A stretch of DNA of 11,571 nt from JBOGEN01 sp050743265 (GTDB taxonomy: Bacteria > Actinomycetota > Actinomycetes > JBOGEN01), in contig JBOGEN010000204.1 in the NCBI GenBank assembly GCA_050743265.1, forward strand, positions 1 through 11,571. The letters run 5' to 3'. Shown here piece after piece: positions 1 to 5,681 of the stretch. The stretch's first letter is position 1, and every line of letters begins with the position of its first letter. The notes beneath the pieces were generated by a model, which saw only the letters and a program-made list of their open reading frames with translations, was not told the DNA's origin and ran no database searches. A program made the translations under genes and the position numbers.

Positions 1-10
1 CCGGTGACGG

Positions 11-994
11 TCACGGTGCGCATGGCCGCGAACCTAGCGGCTGCCGCGGCTCGACCGCGCGCCCTGCTGCGCCGCCGGGAGTGCCGCCGGGACGCGCCGC
101 CGGACGCGCCGTCAGCCCGGCGGCCGCCTCGAGGAGGCACAGCGCCACCAGCCGCACGGTCCGCCCGTCCGGGGTGTCGGCAGCGGCATCCACCTCGGTG
201 ACGTCCACCGCGCGCACCCGGGGGTCCGCCCCGGCGGCGTACGCCGCGTCGCGCAGCGCGAGAGCCGAGATACCCCCGGGCGCGCTGGCCGGGCACGCAG
301 GTGCCACAGCGCGGTCGCACACGTCCACGTCGAGGTCGACGTACACGTCGCCGCCGCCGGCGCCGGCCAGGTCGATCGCCTCGGCCATCACCGTGGCCAT
401 CGCACGCCCCTCCAGCGCCTGCCGGGTCACGACGGTGATCCCCCAGTCCCGCGCCCGTTCGGTGTACGCGCGGGAGTTGACGAAGTCCGCGATGCCGACC
501 TGGACCACCCGGTGCGGGTCGAGCCCGGCCTCCACCAGCCGTCGGACGGGCGACCCGTTGCTCACTCCGTCGCGCAGGTCGTGGTGGGCGTCGAGGGTGA
601 CGAGCCCGGCGGTCGGCAGGTCCGTGACCGCCCCGCGCATCACCGCGTACGTGAGGGAGTTGTCGCCGCCGAGCGCGACGAGCAGCCGCGCCTGGGCCAC
701 CGCCGCCGCGGCCGCGGCCGCGGTCGCGTCCTCGTCCGCGTCCGGGTCGGGGAGGTCGCCGAGGTCGAGCGGGGCGAGCCCGAAGAGGTCTGCACCGCGC
801 GCCGCGGCGTACGTCCCGAACCGCGCGAGGGCGGCACGGATGGCGGCCGGGGTCTCGTGCGCCCGGGTCTCGGACAGGGAGGTCGCCGAGGCCGGGACAC
901 CGAGGACGACGAGGTCGGCGGGGCGCTCCCCCGGGCCGTCGGCCAGCCAGTCCGACGCCCTGGGCCAGCGGTGGTCGGAGGGCATGTGGTGCAT
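11..994 (-). CDS. Ureohydrolase-family protein (arginase/agmatinase/formimidoylglutamase-like)
   Basis: A complete 327-residue protein of the Mn-dependent ureohydrolase fold, which hydrolyses guanidino or formimino groups (arginine, agmatine, formiminoglutamate). Visible family motifs are GGDNS at residues 109-113, DAHHD at 135-139 and DLDVDVCD at 220-227. The usual metal ligands Asp135, His137, Asp139, Asp222 and Asp224 are present, but the histidine of the classical GGDHS motif is Asn112 and the DP after the last motif is Asp-Arg. The last 30 or so residues are Ala/Gly/Pro/Arg-rich and look like a tail outside the fold. Two ATGs (994 and 985) could start the protein. Neither has a clear Shine-Dalgarno sequence, so the longer form is given. 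The gene diverges from the tRNA cluster, and no histidine or arginine catabolic gene lies beside it. Family assignment is firm. The substrate is not readable; formimidoylglutamase is the commonest label for similar actinobacterial proteins. Confidence 0.85.
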   Translation of the reverse strand: MHHMPSDHRWPRASDWLADGPGERPADLVVLGVPASATSLSETRAHETPAAIRAALARFGTYAAARGADLFGLAPLDLGDLPDPDADEDATAAAAAAAVAQARLLVALGGDNSLTYAVMRGAVTDLPTAGLVTLDAHHDLRDGVSNGSPVRRLVEAGLDPHRVVQVGIADFVNSRAYTERARDWGITVVTRQALEGRAMATVMAEAIDLAGAGGGDVYVDLDVDVCDRAVAPACPASAPGGISALALRDAAYAAGADPRVRAVDVTEVDAAADTPDGRTVRLVALCLLEAAAGLTARPAARPGGTPGGAAGRAVEPRQPLGSRPCAP

Positions 995-1051
995 GCTGCC
1001 AGGCGTTGCCGGAGGGGTCGTTTCGACGCGTCGGAGCGCCCGCGACCCGTT

Positions 1052-1080
1052 TTGGGTCGGGGGTACGGATCGGCTAGAGT
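1052..1080 (+). promoter_or_regulatory. Promoter of the tRNA cluster
   Basis: A -35-like TTGGGT (1052-1057) is followed by a 17-base spacer and TAGAGT (1075-1080), which fits the actinobacterial TAnnnT -10 pattern. Transcription would begin near 1087, about 30 bases before the mature 5' end of tRNA-Gly. This is the only good match between the divergent ureohydrolase gene and the tRNAs. Confidence 0.6.
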
Positions 1081-1118
1081 CAGCCCCGCATGCCGGGGCG
1101 GTGACGCACCGGGGTCGC

Positions 1119-1191
1119 GCGGACGTGGCTCAGTTGGTAGAGCATCACCTTGCCAAGGTGAGGGTCGCGGGTTCGAATCCCGTCGTCCGCT
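1119..1191 (+). tRNA. tRNA-Gly(GCC)
   Basis: A 73-base cloverleaf. The acceptor arm GCGGACG (1119-1125) pairs with CGTCCGC (1184-1190), and the discriminator base is T1191. The anticodon stem TCACC/GGTGA encloses the loop TTGCCAA, with anticodon GCC at 1152-1154. The T arm has the GGTTCGAATCC consensus. The 3' CCA is not encoded. It is the first of three tRNA genes that probably share one transcript. Confidence 0.97.
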
Positions 1192-1230
1192 CGGAGGTGC
1201 CGATCGGCGGTCCGCGTCAGGGTCGGCCCT

Positions 1231-1302
1231 GGCGGAGTGGCCGAGTGGCTTAGGCAAGGGCCTGCAAAGCCCTGTACGCGGGTTCGATTCCCGCCTCCGC
1301 CT
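1231..1302 (+). tRNA. tRNA-Cys(GCA)
   Basis: A 72-base cloverleaf. The acceptor arm GGCGGAG (1231-1237) pairs with CTCCGCC (1295-1301). The discriminator is T1302, the U73 identity base of cysteine tRNAs. The anticodon GCA is at 1264-1266 and the T loop is GGTTCGATTCC. CCA is not encoded. It is 39 bases from tRNA-Gly and 19 bases from tRNA-Val. Confidence 0.97.
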
Positions 1303-1321
1303 CGTTCATCAGGTTTCTCAA

Positions 1322-1396
1322 GGGCCGTTAGCTCAGCGGGAGAGCGCTTCCCTGACACGGAAGAGGTCACTGGTTCAAATCCAGTACGGCCCACCA
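1322..1396 (+). tRNA. tRNA-Val(GAC)
   Basis: The acceptor arm GGGCCGT (1322-1328) pairs with ACGGCCC (1386-1392), with discriminator A1393 and an encoded CCA at 1394-1396. The anticodon stem CTTCC/GGAAG encloses the loop CTGACAC, with anticodon GAC at 1354-1356. The T arm is TGGTTCAAATCCA. Unlike the other two tRNAs in the cluster, this one carries a genomic CCA end. Confidence 0.97.
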
Positions 1397-1430
1397 GAAC
1401 GCTTCGCTCGGCAGTGCGTGTCCGGTACGG

Positions 1431-1460
1431 ACGCCGTTGTCCACGACGTGACAACGGCGT
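1431..1460. terminator. Stem-loop between tRNA cluster and aldo/keto reductase
   Basis: A perfect 11-base inverted repeat: ACGCCGTTGTC (1431-1441) and GACAACGGCGT (1450-1460) around an 8-base loop. It lies 35 bases after the tRNA-Val CCA and 29 bases beyond the stop of the convergent aldo/keto reductase, so it could end transcripts from both sides. No U-tract follows on either strand, as is common for proposed actinobacterial terminators. Confidence 0.6.
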
Positions 1461-1475
1461 GGCGGTCCCGCTGAC

Positions 1476-1492
1476 CTGACACCCGCTGTCAG
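1476..1492 (-). terminator. Stem-loop overlapping the aldo/keto reductase stop codon
   Basis: CTGACA (1476-1481) and TGTCAG (1487-1492) form a perfect 6-base stem with a 5-base loop. The stem includes the stop codon of the leftward aldo/keto reductase. It may act with the larger hairpin at 1431-1460 as a double 3'-end structure. There is no U-tract. Confidence 0.3.
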
Positions 1493-2499
1493 TCGCCCGG
1501 TCGTACTGGTCCCTCGCCGGCACCCGTCCGCTCGATCACCTCGGCGATCTCGGCGAGATCCTCGGCGGTGAGCGTGAGGCCCGCGGCGGGCAGCCAACCG
1601 TCCACCTGGTCGGGTCGGCGGGCGCCGACGATGGCCCCGGTGACACCGGGCCAGGCCAGGGCCCAGGCCACCGCCACGGACGCGGTCGGAACGCCGTGCC
1701 GGAGGGCGACCTGCTCCATGACCTCGGCCACCGCCAGGTTGCGCTGCAGGCCGGGCTCGGTGAAGTTCGGGTGCCCGGCGCGCCAGTCGTCCTCCGGCAG
1801 TCCCGCGGCGCGCTCCTCGGTGAACGCCCCGCTGAGCAGACCGGACTGCATCGGGCTGTACGCGATCACACCGGTGTCGTTCGCCGCGCACCAGGGGAGC
1901 TCTGCCGCTGCGACCGCCCGGTTGATCGCGGAGAACGGGGGCTGCAGCGACTCGACGTGCCCGACCTTCTCGGCCAGAGCGAGCAGCTCGACGTCGTGGT
2001 TGGACAGCCCTGCGGCACGGATCACGCCCTCGGTGACGAGGTCGAGCATTGCGGCCCAGTAGTCCTCGACCGGCGTGCCGTCGTTGACCGGCCAGTGCAT
2101 CTGCAGCAGGTCGATGCGCTCGACCCGGAGCCGGGTGAGTGACTGCTCGACCTCGCGCCGGATGCTGGCCGGGTCCCCGACCCGCATCGCGGCAGCCTGG
2201 CGGTCGGCAGGGTCCCAGACCAGGCCGCACTTGGTGAACACGTACGGGCGGTCCTGCGGGGGGAGGTCGCGGAGCGCGAGGGCGACAACCTCCTCCGAGT
2301 GGCCGAGCCCGTACACGGCGGCGGTGTCCACCCAGTTCACGCCGCACTCGACGGCGTGCACGATCGCCGCGACGGACTCGTCGTCGTCCTGTGCCCCCCA
2401 CCCGAACTTCCAGTCCGGTCCTCCGATCGCCCAGGCGCCGAACCCGACGCTCGAGATCTCCATGTCGGTACGCCCGAGCGGGCGGGTGGGCAGCGTCAT
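1489..2499 (-). CDS. Aldo/keto reductase
   Basis: A 336-residue NADPH-dependent oxidoreductase of the aldo/keto reductase TIM-barrel family, expected in the cytosol. The catalytic tetrad is visible: Asp58 and Tyr63 in VDTAAVYGLGHSE, Lys90 in YVFTKCG and His135 in LLQMHWP. LSNHDV near 166-170 fits the usual strand after the fifth barrel turn. Length is normal for the general/perakine-type AKRs that act on varied aldehydes and ketones; the substrate cannot be read. The ATG at 2499 is preceded by GGGGGA about 5 bases upstream, which supports this start. The gene is convergent with the tRNA cluster. A 9-base tandem repeat lies immediately upstream. Confidence 0.92.
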   Translation of the reverse strand: MTLPTRPLGRTDMEISSVGFGAWAIGGPDWKFGWGAQDDDESVAAIVHAVECGVNWVDTAAVYGLGHSEEVVALALRDLPPQDRPYVFTKCGLVWDPADRQAAAMRVGDPASIRREVEQSLTRLRVERIDLLQMHWPVNDGTPVEDYWAAMLDLVTEGVIRAAGLSNHDVELLALAEKVGHVESLQPPFSAINRAVAAAELPWCAANDTGVIAYSPMQSGLLSGAFTEERAAGLPEDDWRAGHPNFTEPGLQRNLAVAEVMEQVALRHGVPTASVAVAWALAWPGVTGAIVGARRPDQVDGWLPAAGLTLTAEDLAEIAEVIERTGAGEGPVRPGD

Positions 2500-2513
2500 C
2501 GGGTCCCCCGTGC

Positions 2514-2544
2514 GGTGCGGTCGGTGCGGTCGGTGCGGTCGGTG
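2514..2544. repeat. Tandem 9-base repeat upstream of the aldo/keto reductase
   Basis: Three perfect copies of ggtgcggtc (2514-2522, 2523-2531, 2532-2540) are followed by a partial copy, ggtg (2541-2544). On the minus strand the repeat sits between a perfect TTGACA hexamer (2548-2543) and the aldo/keto reductase ribosome binding site. It would therefore form the spacer/-10 region or early 5' leader of that gene. No TAnnnT -10 is seen inside it. Confidence 0.85.
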
Positions 2545-2606
2545 TCAAGGCGACATTTCCGCTGTTCTGCCGCTCTACCCTCCGCGACGCCATGCCTACC
2601 CTCCGG

Positions 2607-3290
2607 CTAGGCGTCCGGTTGCCTCTGGGGTTGCGCGTGGTCTCGCCTTCGTGCCGCCGCAGCTCTCACGATGGCGAGCACCTCGTCGTCGCTGAGCTGT
2701 CCGAAGTGCCGGTACCAGGCGCCGACAGCGGTGAACCGGCGAGGCATGAGGAGCGCGACGACGTCGTCCGCATGGGCTGCGAGCCGGGCCACGGTCTCCG
2801 GCGGAGCCACCGGCACCGCGAGCACGAGGCGCGCCGGGTTCCTCGTACGCAGGGCGGCGAGCCCGGCCCGTGCGGTGCCCCCGGTGGCGAGACCGTCGTC
2901 TACGAGGACTGCGGTGCGCTCTGTAACCGGTTCGCGCCTGCGGCCCGGGCGGTACGCCGCGACCCGCCGGGCGATCTCGGCCTGCTCGGCGGCCACCGTG
3001 GCGGCGAGGTCCGCAGGCCTGAGCCCCAGCCGGCGCAGGAGGACCGCGTCGAACACCGGCTCGCCGCCCTCGGCCACCGCGCCCACGCCCAGCTCCGGCT
3101 GGCCCGGGGCACCGATCTTGCGGGCGACGAACACGTCGAGCGGTGCGTTCAGGCGCCGCGCGACCTGCGCCGCGACCGGGACGCCCCCGCGGGCGAGGCC
3201 GAGCACCACGGGCCGGTCCAGGGACATCTCCGCGAGGCGGTCGCCGAGCGCCTTGCCCGCCTCCACACGGTCGCGGAACCCCTGGGCCAC
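2607..3290 (-). CDS. Predicted phosphoribosyltransferase (COG1926-like)
   Basis: A 227-residue protein of the type I phosphoribosyltransferase fold. The PRPP-binding loop VLVDDGLATGGTA spans residues 128-140, with the two acidic residues and the TGG turn in place. The N-terminal VVLGLARGGVPVA (28-40) is the conserved strand-loop of this subgroup. The C-terminal WYRHFGQLSDDEV stretch is also typical of the stand-alone predicted phosphoribosyltransferases of COG1926, whose substrate is not established. The start is GTG at 3290 with a strong GGAGG about 8 bases upstream. It lies 84 bases after rsgA on the same strand and may share its transcript, although a small stem-loop separates them. It does not resemble purine or pyrimidine salvage enzymes closely enough to name a base. 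Confidence 0.85.
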   Translation of the reverse strand: MAQGFRDRVEAGKALGDRLAEMSLDRPVVLGLARGGVPVAAQVARRLNAPLDVFVARKIGAPGQPELGVGAVAEGGEPVFDAVLLRRLGLRPADLAATVAAEQAEIARRVAAYRPGRRREPVTERTAVLVDDGLATGGTARAGLAALRTRNPARLVLAVPVAPPETVARLAAHADDVVALLMPRRFTAVGAWYRHFGQLSDDEVLAIVRAAAARRRDHAQPQRQPDA

Positions 3291-3349
3291 GCGTGCGACC
3301 TCCTCCCTCGCGAGGACGGCGCACCGGTCGGGCCAGCCGGTCCTGCCGA

Positions 3350-3367
3350 CGACCCGATCAGGGGTCG
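3350..3367 (-). terminator. Weak stem-loop between rsgA and the phosphoribosyltransferase
   Basis: CGACCC (3350-3355) and GGGTCG (3362-3367) pair around a 6-base loop, 7 bases beyond the rsgA stop codon. The stem is short and lacks a U-tract. It may cause partial termination or mark processing between the two genes. Confidence 0.25.
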
Positions 3368-3374
3368 GGAGCGG

Positions 3375-4463
3375 TCAGGGCCTGTTCCGCGGCGGCCGGT
3401 TCGCCTTGTGCACACTCTTCCACCGCTGCCGCAGCTCTGCACGCCGCCGGGCATCCGTCCGAGCCGCCACGTACTCCGCCTCGCGCTGCAGCTTGCGCCA
3501 GCTCGCCAGCCGACGCTCCGTGAGGTCACCGTCCTCGATCGCGGCGAGCACGGCACAGCCCGGCTCCCCCTCGTGGGCGCAGTCGCGGAACCGGCAGTCC
3601 GCGGCCAGGGTCTCCACGTCGGCGAAGGTGCGCTCCAACCCGTCCGAGACGTCGGGCAGGCCGACAGCCCGGAGCCCGGGGGTGTCCACGACCACCCCCC
3701 CGCCGGGGAGCAGGACGAGCTCGCGGACGACCGTGGTGTGCCGTCCCTTGCCGTTCTGAGTGTTCGGCCCGATTGCCAGCACGGCGGAGCCGGCGAGCAC
3801 GTTCACCAGCGTGGACTTGCCCACGCCCGACTGCCCGAGCAGGGCGAGCGTGCGTCCCGGCCACACGTGGGAGGCCAGGCCGTCGACGCCCTGCTCGGTG
3901 ACGGCCGACACGACGAGCACGTCCACCCCCGGTGCCGCCCCGGCAACCTCCTCGGCCACGACGTCAGCGTCCTGGACGAGGTCCGCCTTGGTGAGCACGA
4001 CGACGGGCTCGACCCCGCCGTTCCAGGACAGGGTCAACAGGCGCTCCACCCGCCCGAGGTCCGGATCCGCGGTCAGCGACACCACGACGAGGGCGGCGTC
4101 CACGTTCGCCGCGAGGGGCTGGCCCCGGCTGTGCCCCGCGGCGGCGGCCCGCGCCAGGGTCGTCCGCCGGTCGAGCACGGCCTCGACGGTGACCTGGCCG
4201 TCCGGCCAGCTGCGGGCAGCGACCCAGTCGCCGGTGCACGGGTCGGAGGTGCCCTCCGCGAGCCGGCCGAGCACCGCCGACCCGAACGAGGCGCGGACCG
4301 GCCCGGCCTCGCCGAGGAGGTCGCACCCGCCCCGGTGGACGCGCGCCAGCCGGGCCGGGGCCATCCCGTCGGCGGCGAGCGCGGAGAACTGGTCGGCCCA
4401 GGCGTCGTCCCAGCCGAGGCCGGACAGACCCGGCGTCGGGGCAGGAGAGGAGAAGGTGGTCAC
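3375..4463 (-). CDS. rsgA: RsgA-type ribosome small-subunit-dependent GTPase
   Basis: A 362-residue circularly permuted GTPase that acts in late 30S subunit maturation. The order is an N-terminal OB-fold (about residues 40-110), then G4 TKAD (158-161), G5 SAV (186-188), G1 GQSGVGKST (210-218), G2 around Thr243-Thr244 and G3 DTPG (260-263). The C-terminal zinc site has the exact spacing C-x4-C-x-H-x5-C: Cys290, Cys295, His297 and Cys303. The LGWDD stretch near the N terminus is typical of the longer RsgA paralogue found in many actinobacteria, so another rsgA may exist elsewhere. I chose GTG 4463, which has AAAGGTG upstream. A GTG at 4580 would add 39 Pro/Arg-rich residues with no family character. 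The leader upstream is long and contains a possible short ORF and a candidate promoter. Confidence 0.9.
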   Translation of the reverse strand: MTTFSSPAPTPGLSGLGWDDAWADQFSALAADGMAPARLARVHRGGCDLLGEAGPVRASFGSAVLGRLAEGTSDPCTGDWVAARSWPDGQVTVEAVLDRRTTLARAAAAGHSRGQPLAANVDAALVVVSLTADPDLGRVERLLTLSWNGGVEPVVVLTKADLVQDADVVAEEVAGAAPGVDVLVVSAVTEQGVDGLASHVWPGRTLALLGQSGVGKSTLVNVLAGSAVLAIGPNTQNGKGRHTTVVRELVLLPGGGVVVDTPGLRAVGLPDVSDGLERTFADVETLAADCRFRDCAHEGEPGCAVLAAIEDGDLTERRLASWRKLQREAEYVAARTDARRRAELRQRWKSVHKANRPPRNRP

Positions 4464-4503
4464 GACGGAGCACCTTTCGGGGGTCGGGGCGCCCCGTGGG
4501 AGG

Positions 4504-4572
4504 TCAGGACACCCAGGAGGACGAAGGCATGGTGGGCGCGGTCGACGCCGCGCAGTGTCGGCCCACGGACAT
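4504..4572 (-). CDS. Possible upstream ORF in the rsgA leader (22 codons)
   Basis: An ATG at 4572 is preceded by a strong ribosome binding site (GGGAGG, about 7 bases away) and opens a 22-residue frame beginning MSVGRHCAAS and ending SSWVS before TGA. It closes 40 bases before the rsgA start. No family is recognised. The good initiation region is the only support, so it may be a regulatory upstream ORF or chance. Confidence 0.3.
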   Translation of the reverse strand: MSVGRHCAASTAPTMPSSSWVS

Positions 4573-4639
4573 GTCCCCACCTCCCTCTCGCGTCGCCGGG
4601 TGCACGGCGAGGGTCGTGCCGGGTGAGCCCCGGCCCGCC

Positions 4640-4655
4640 GCGACCAGCCGGTCGC
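4640..4655 (-). terminator. Stem-loop downstream of the YihY-family gene
   Basis: GCGACC (4640-4645) and GGTCGC (4650-4655) form a perfect stem with a 4-base loop, 21 bases beyond the stop of the YihY-family gene. There is no U-tract. It also sits at the predicted 5' end of the rsgA transcript, so it could stabilise that leader instead of ending transcription. Confidence 0.3.
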
Positions 4656-4659
4656 CCCG

Positions 4660-4688
4660 AGGTTAGCCCGCCCAACTCACCTGGTCAG
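4660..4688 (-). promoter_or_regulatory. Candidate rsgA promoter
   Basis: On the minus strand CTGACC (4688-4683) is followed by a 17-base spacer and TAACCT (4665-4660). It overlaps the 3' end of the YihY-family gene and would start a leader of about 190 bases that includes the short ORF at 4504-4572. Confidence 0.45.
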
Positions 4689-5663
4689 CGGGTTTTCCGG
4701 GGGGTCGTCCACCGGGTGCGGCTCGCGGGCACCTGCGGTCGCCGGGTGCGGCCAGAGCCGGTCCACCTCGGAGTTGAGCGCCGCCCCGATGAGGATCGCG
4801 ATCGCGGTCACGTACAGCCAGAACAGCACCGCGACCGGGGCGCCCAGCGACCCGTACGCGTCGGAGCCGGTGACCGTCGCGGTGAGGTACCCGCGGAGCA
4901 GGACGCTGCCCAGCACCCAGATGAGCAGAGCCAGAACGGCCCCGGGCAGGTCGCGCACCCATGGCGTCCGCACCGGCACGGACAGGTGGTACAGGCTCGT
5001 GAGGAACACCACCGAGAGCAGCACGACGACGGGCCAGTAGAGCAGCAGCAGCCAGCTCGCCGCGTCGGGCACAGCCCGGTCGACCAGGTCGGGCCCGGCC
5101 ACCACCAAGGGCAGCAGGATGATGCCCAGCACCAGGCCGACGAGGTAGAGGCTGAACGAGAGCACCCGGGTCCGGATGATGCCGCGGTGCCCCGACAGCC
5201 CGTACGCGATGGTGATCGTGTCGACGTACACGTTGAGCGCGCGCGAGCCGGCCCACAGCGCGATGAGAAAGCCTACCGAGATGATGTCCGGGCGCCCACC
5301 GCCGAGCACCGAGTCGAGCGTCGGGGCCACCACCTCGTCTACCCGCCGCTCGGCCAGCACCGTGGTCGCGGCCGTGAGGATCGTGCGTCGGACGCTCTCG
5401 ACCGTCTCGCTGCCGAACAGGTTGGTGAAGTACCCGAGGGTGCCCACGAGCCCGAGCAGCAACGGGGGCAGTGAGACCAGAGCGAAGAAGGCCGCCTCGG
5501 CCGCCAGGCCGGTGACCCGGTAGCGGAAGCAGGCGGCCACCGTGCCCTTGAACAGCCGCCATAGGTGCAGGCGCCGGACCCAGGAGACCCGCCGGCCTTC
5601 CGCCGGTTCCGTGACAGCCCGGCCGGAGACCTGCTCCGTCTCGAGGGACCCGTCGGCGGCCAC
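4677..5663 (-). CDS. YihY/virulence factor BrkB family membrane protein
   Basis: A 328-residue integral membrane protein of the YihY/BrkB family (once labelled ribonuclease BN). Its function is not established. Six hydrophobic segments are visible at roughly 56-78, 127-143, 168-192, 202-224, 241-262 and 274-297. The family-typical FFALVSLPPLLLG lies in the first helix, and a hydrophilic C-terminal tail begins after NSEVDRLWPHP. The frame stays open far upstream, but extension would run deep into the divergent aidB gene. GTG 5663 is the only in-frame start between aidB and the conserved region. It has no ribosome binding site but lies 6 bases after a TACGGT that could be a -10, so a leaderless mRNA is plausible. 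ATG 5699 is the alternative and would overlap aidB. The first 35 residues are not part of the family core. Confidence 0.85.
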   Translation of the reverse strand: MAADGSLETEQVSGRAVTEPAEGRRVSWVRRLHLWRLFKGTVAACFRYRVTGLAAEAAFFALVSLPPLLLGLVGTLGYFTNLFGSETVESVRRTILTAATTVLAERRVDEVVAPTLDSVLGGGRPDIISVGFLIALWAGSRALNVYVDTITIAYGLSGHRGIIRTRVLSFSLYLVGLVLGIILLPLVVAGPDLVDRAVPDAASWLLLLYWPVVVLLSVVFLTSLYHLSVPVRTPWVRDLPGAVLALLIWVLGSVLLRGYLTATVTGSDAYGSLGAPVAVLFWLYVTAIAILIGAALNSEVDRLWPHPATAGAREPHPVDDPPENPLTR

Positions 5664-5668
5664 GCGTC

Positions 5669-5675
5669 TACCGTA
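5669..5675. promoter_or_regulatory. Shared symmetric -10 element of divergent genes
   Basis: The bases taccgta contain TACCGT on the plus strand (5669-5674), ending 7 bases before the aidB ATG. They also contain TACGGT on the minus strand (5675-5670), ending 6 bases before the GTG of the YihY-family gene. Both fit TAnnnT at the spacing expected for leaderless transcripts. A GGGACC at 5645-5650, 18 bases upstream, could be the rightward -35. No convincing leftward -35 is seen. Confidence 0.45.
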
Positions 5676-5681
5676 ACGAGC

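Noticed and set aside
1024..1033. Palindrome CGACGCGTCG upstream of the ureohydrolase gene, considered as an operator
   Set aside because: Ten-base GC palindromes are common by chance in such DNA, and it is not placed on a recognisable promoter of either gene.
1119..1396. tRNA cluster as the attachment site of a mobile element
   Set aside because: No integrase, no duplicated tRNA 3' end and no change in composition is visible on either side.
4485..4496. Palindrome CGGGGCGCCCCG before rsgA, considered as a terminator or operator
   Set aside because: It has no loop and is pure GC. It cannot form a hairpin without losing central pairs, and it lies within the putative leader without another signal.
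4464..4580. N-terminal extension of RsgA from GTG 4580
   Set aside because: The added 39 residues are Pro/Arg-rich and unlike the family, the ribosome binding site would touch the start codon, and GTG 4463 has its own site.
2391..5474. A 1027-codon open frame on the plus strand
   Set aside because: It runs antisense through four recognisable minus-strand genes, is Arg/Gly/Pro-rich and shows no family motif. Long antisense frames are expected at this GC content.
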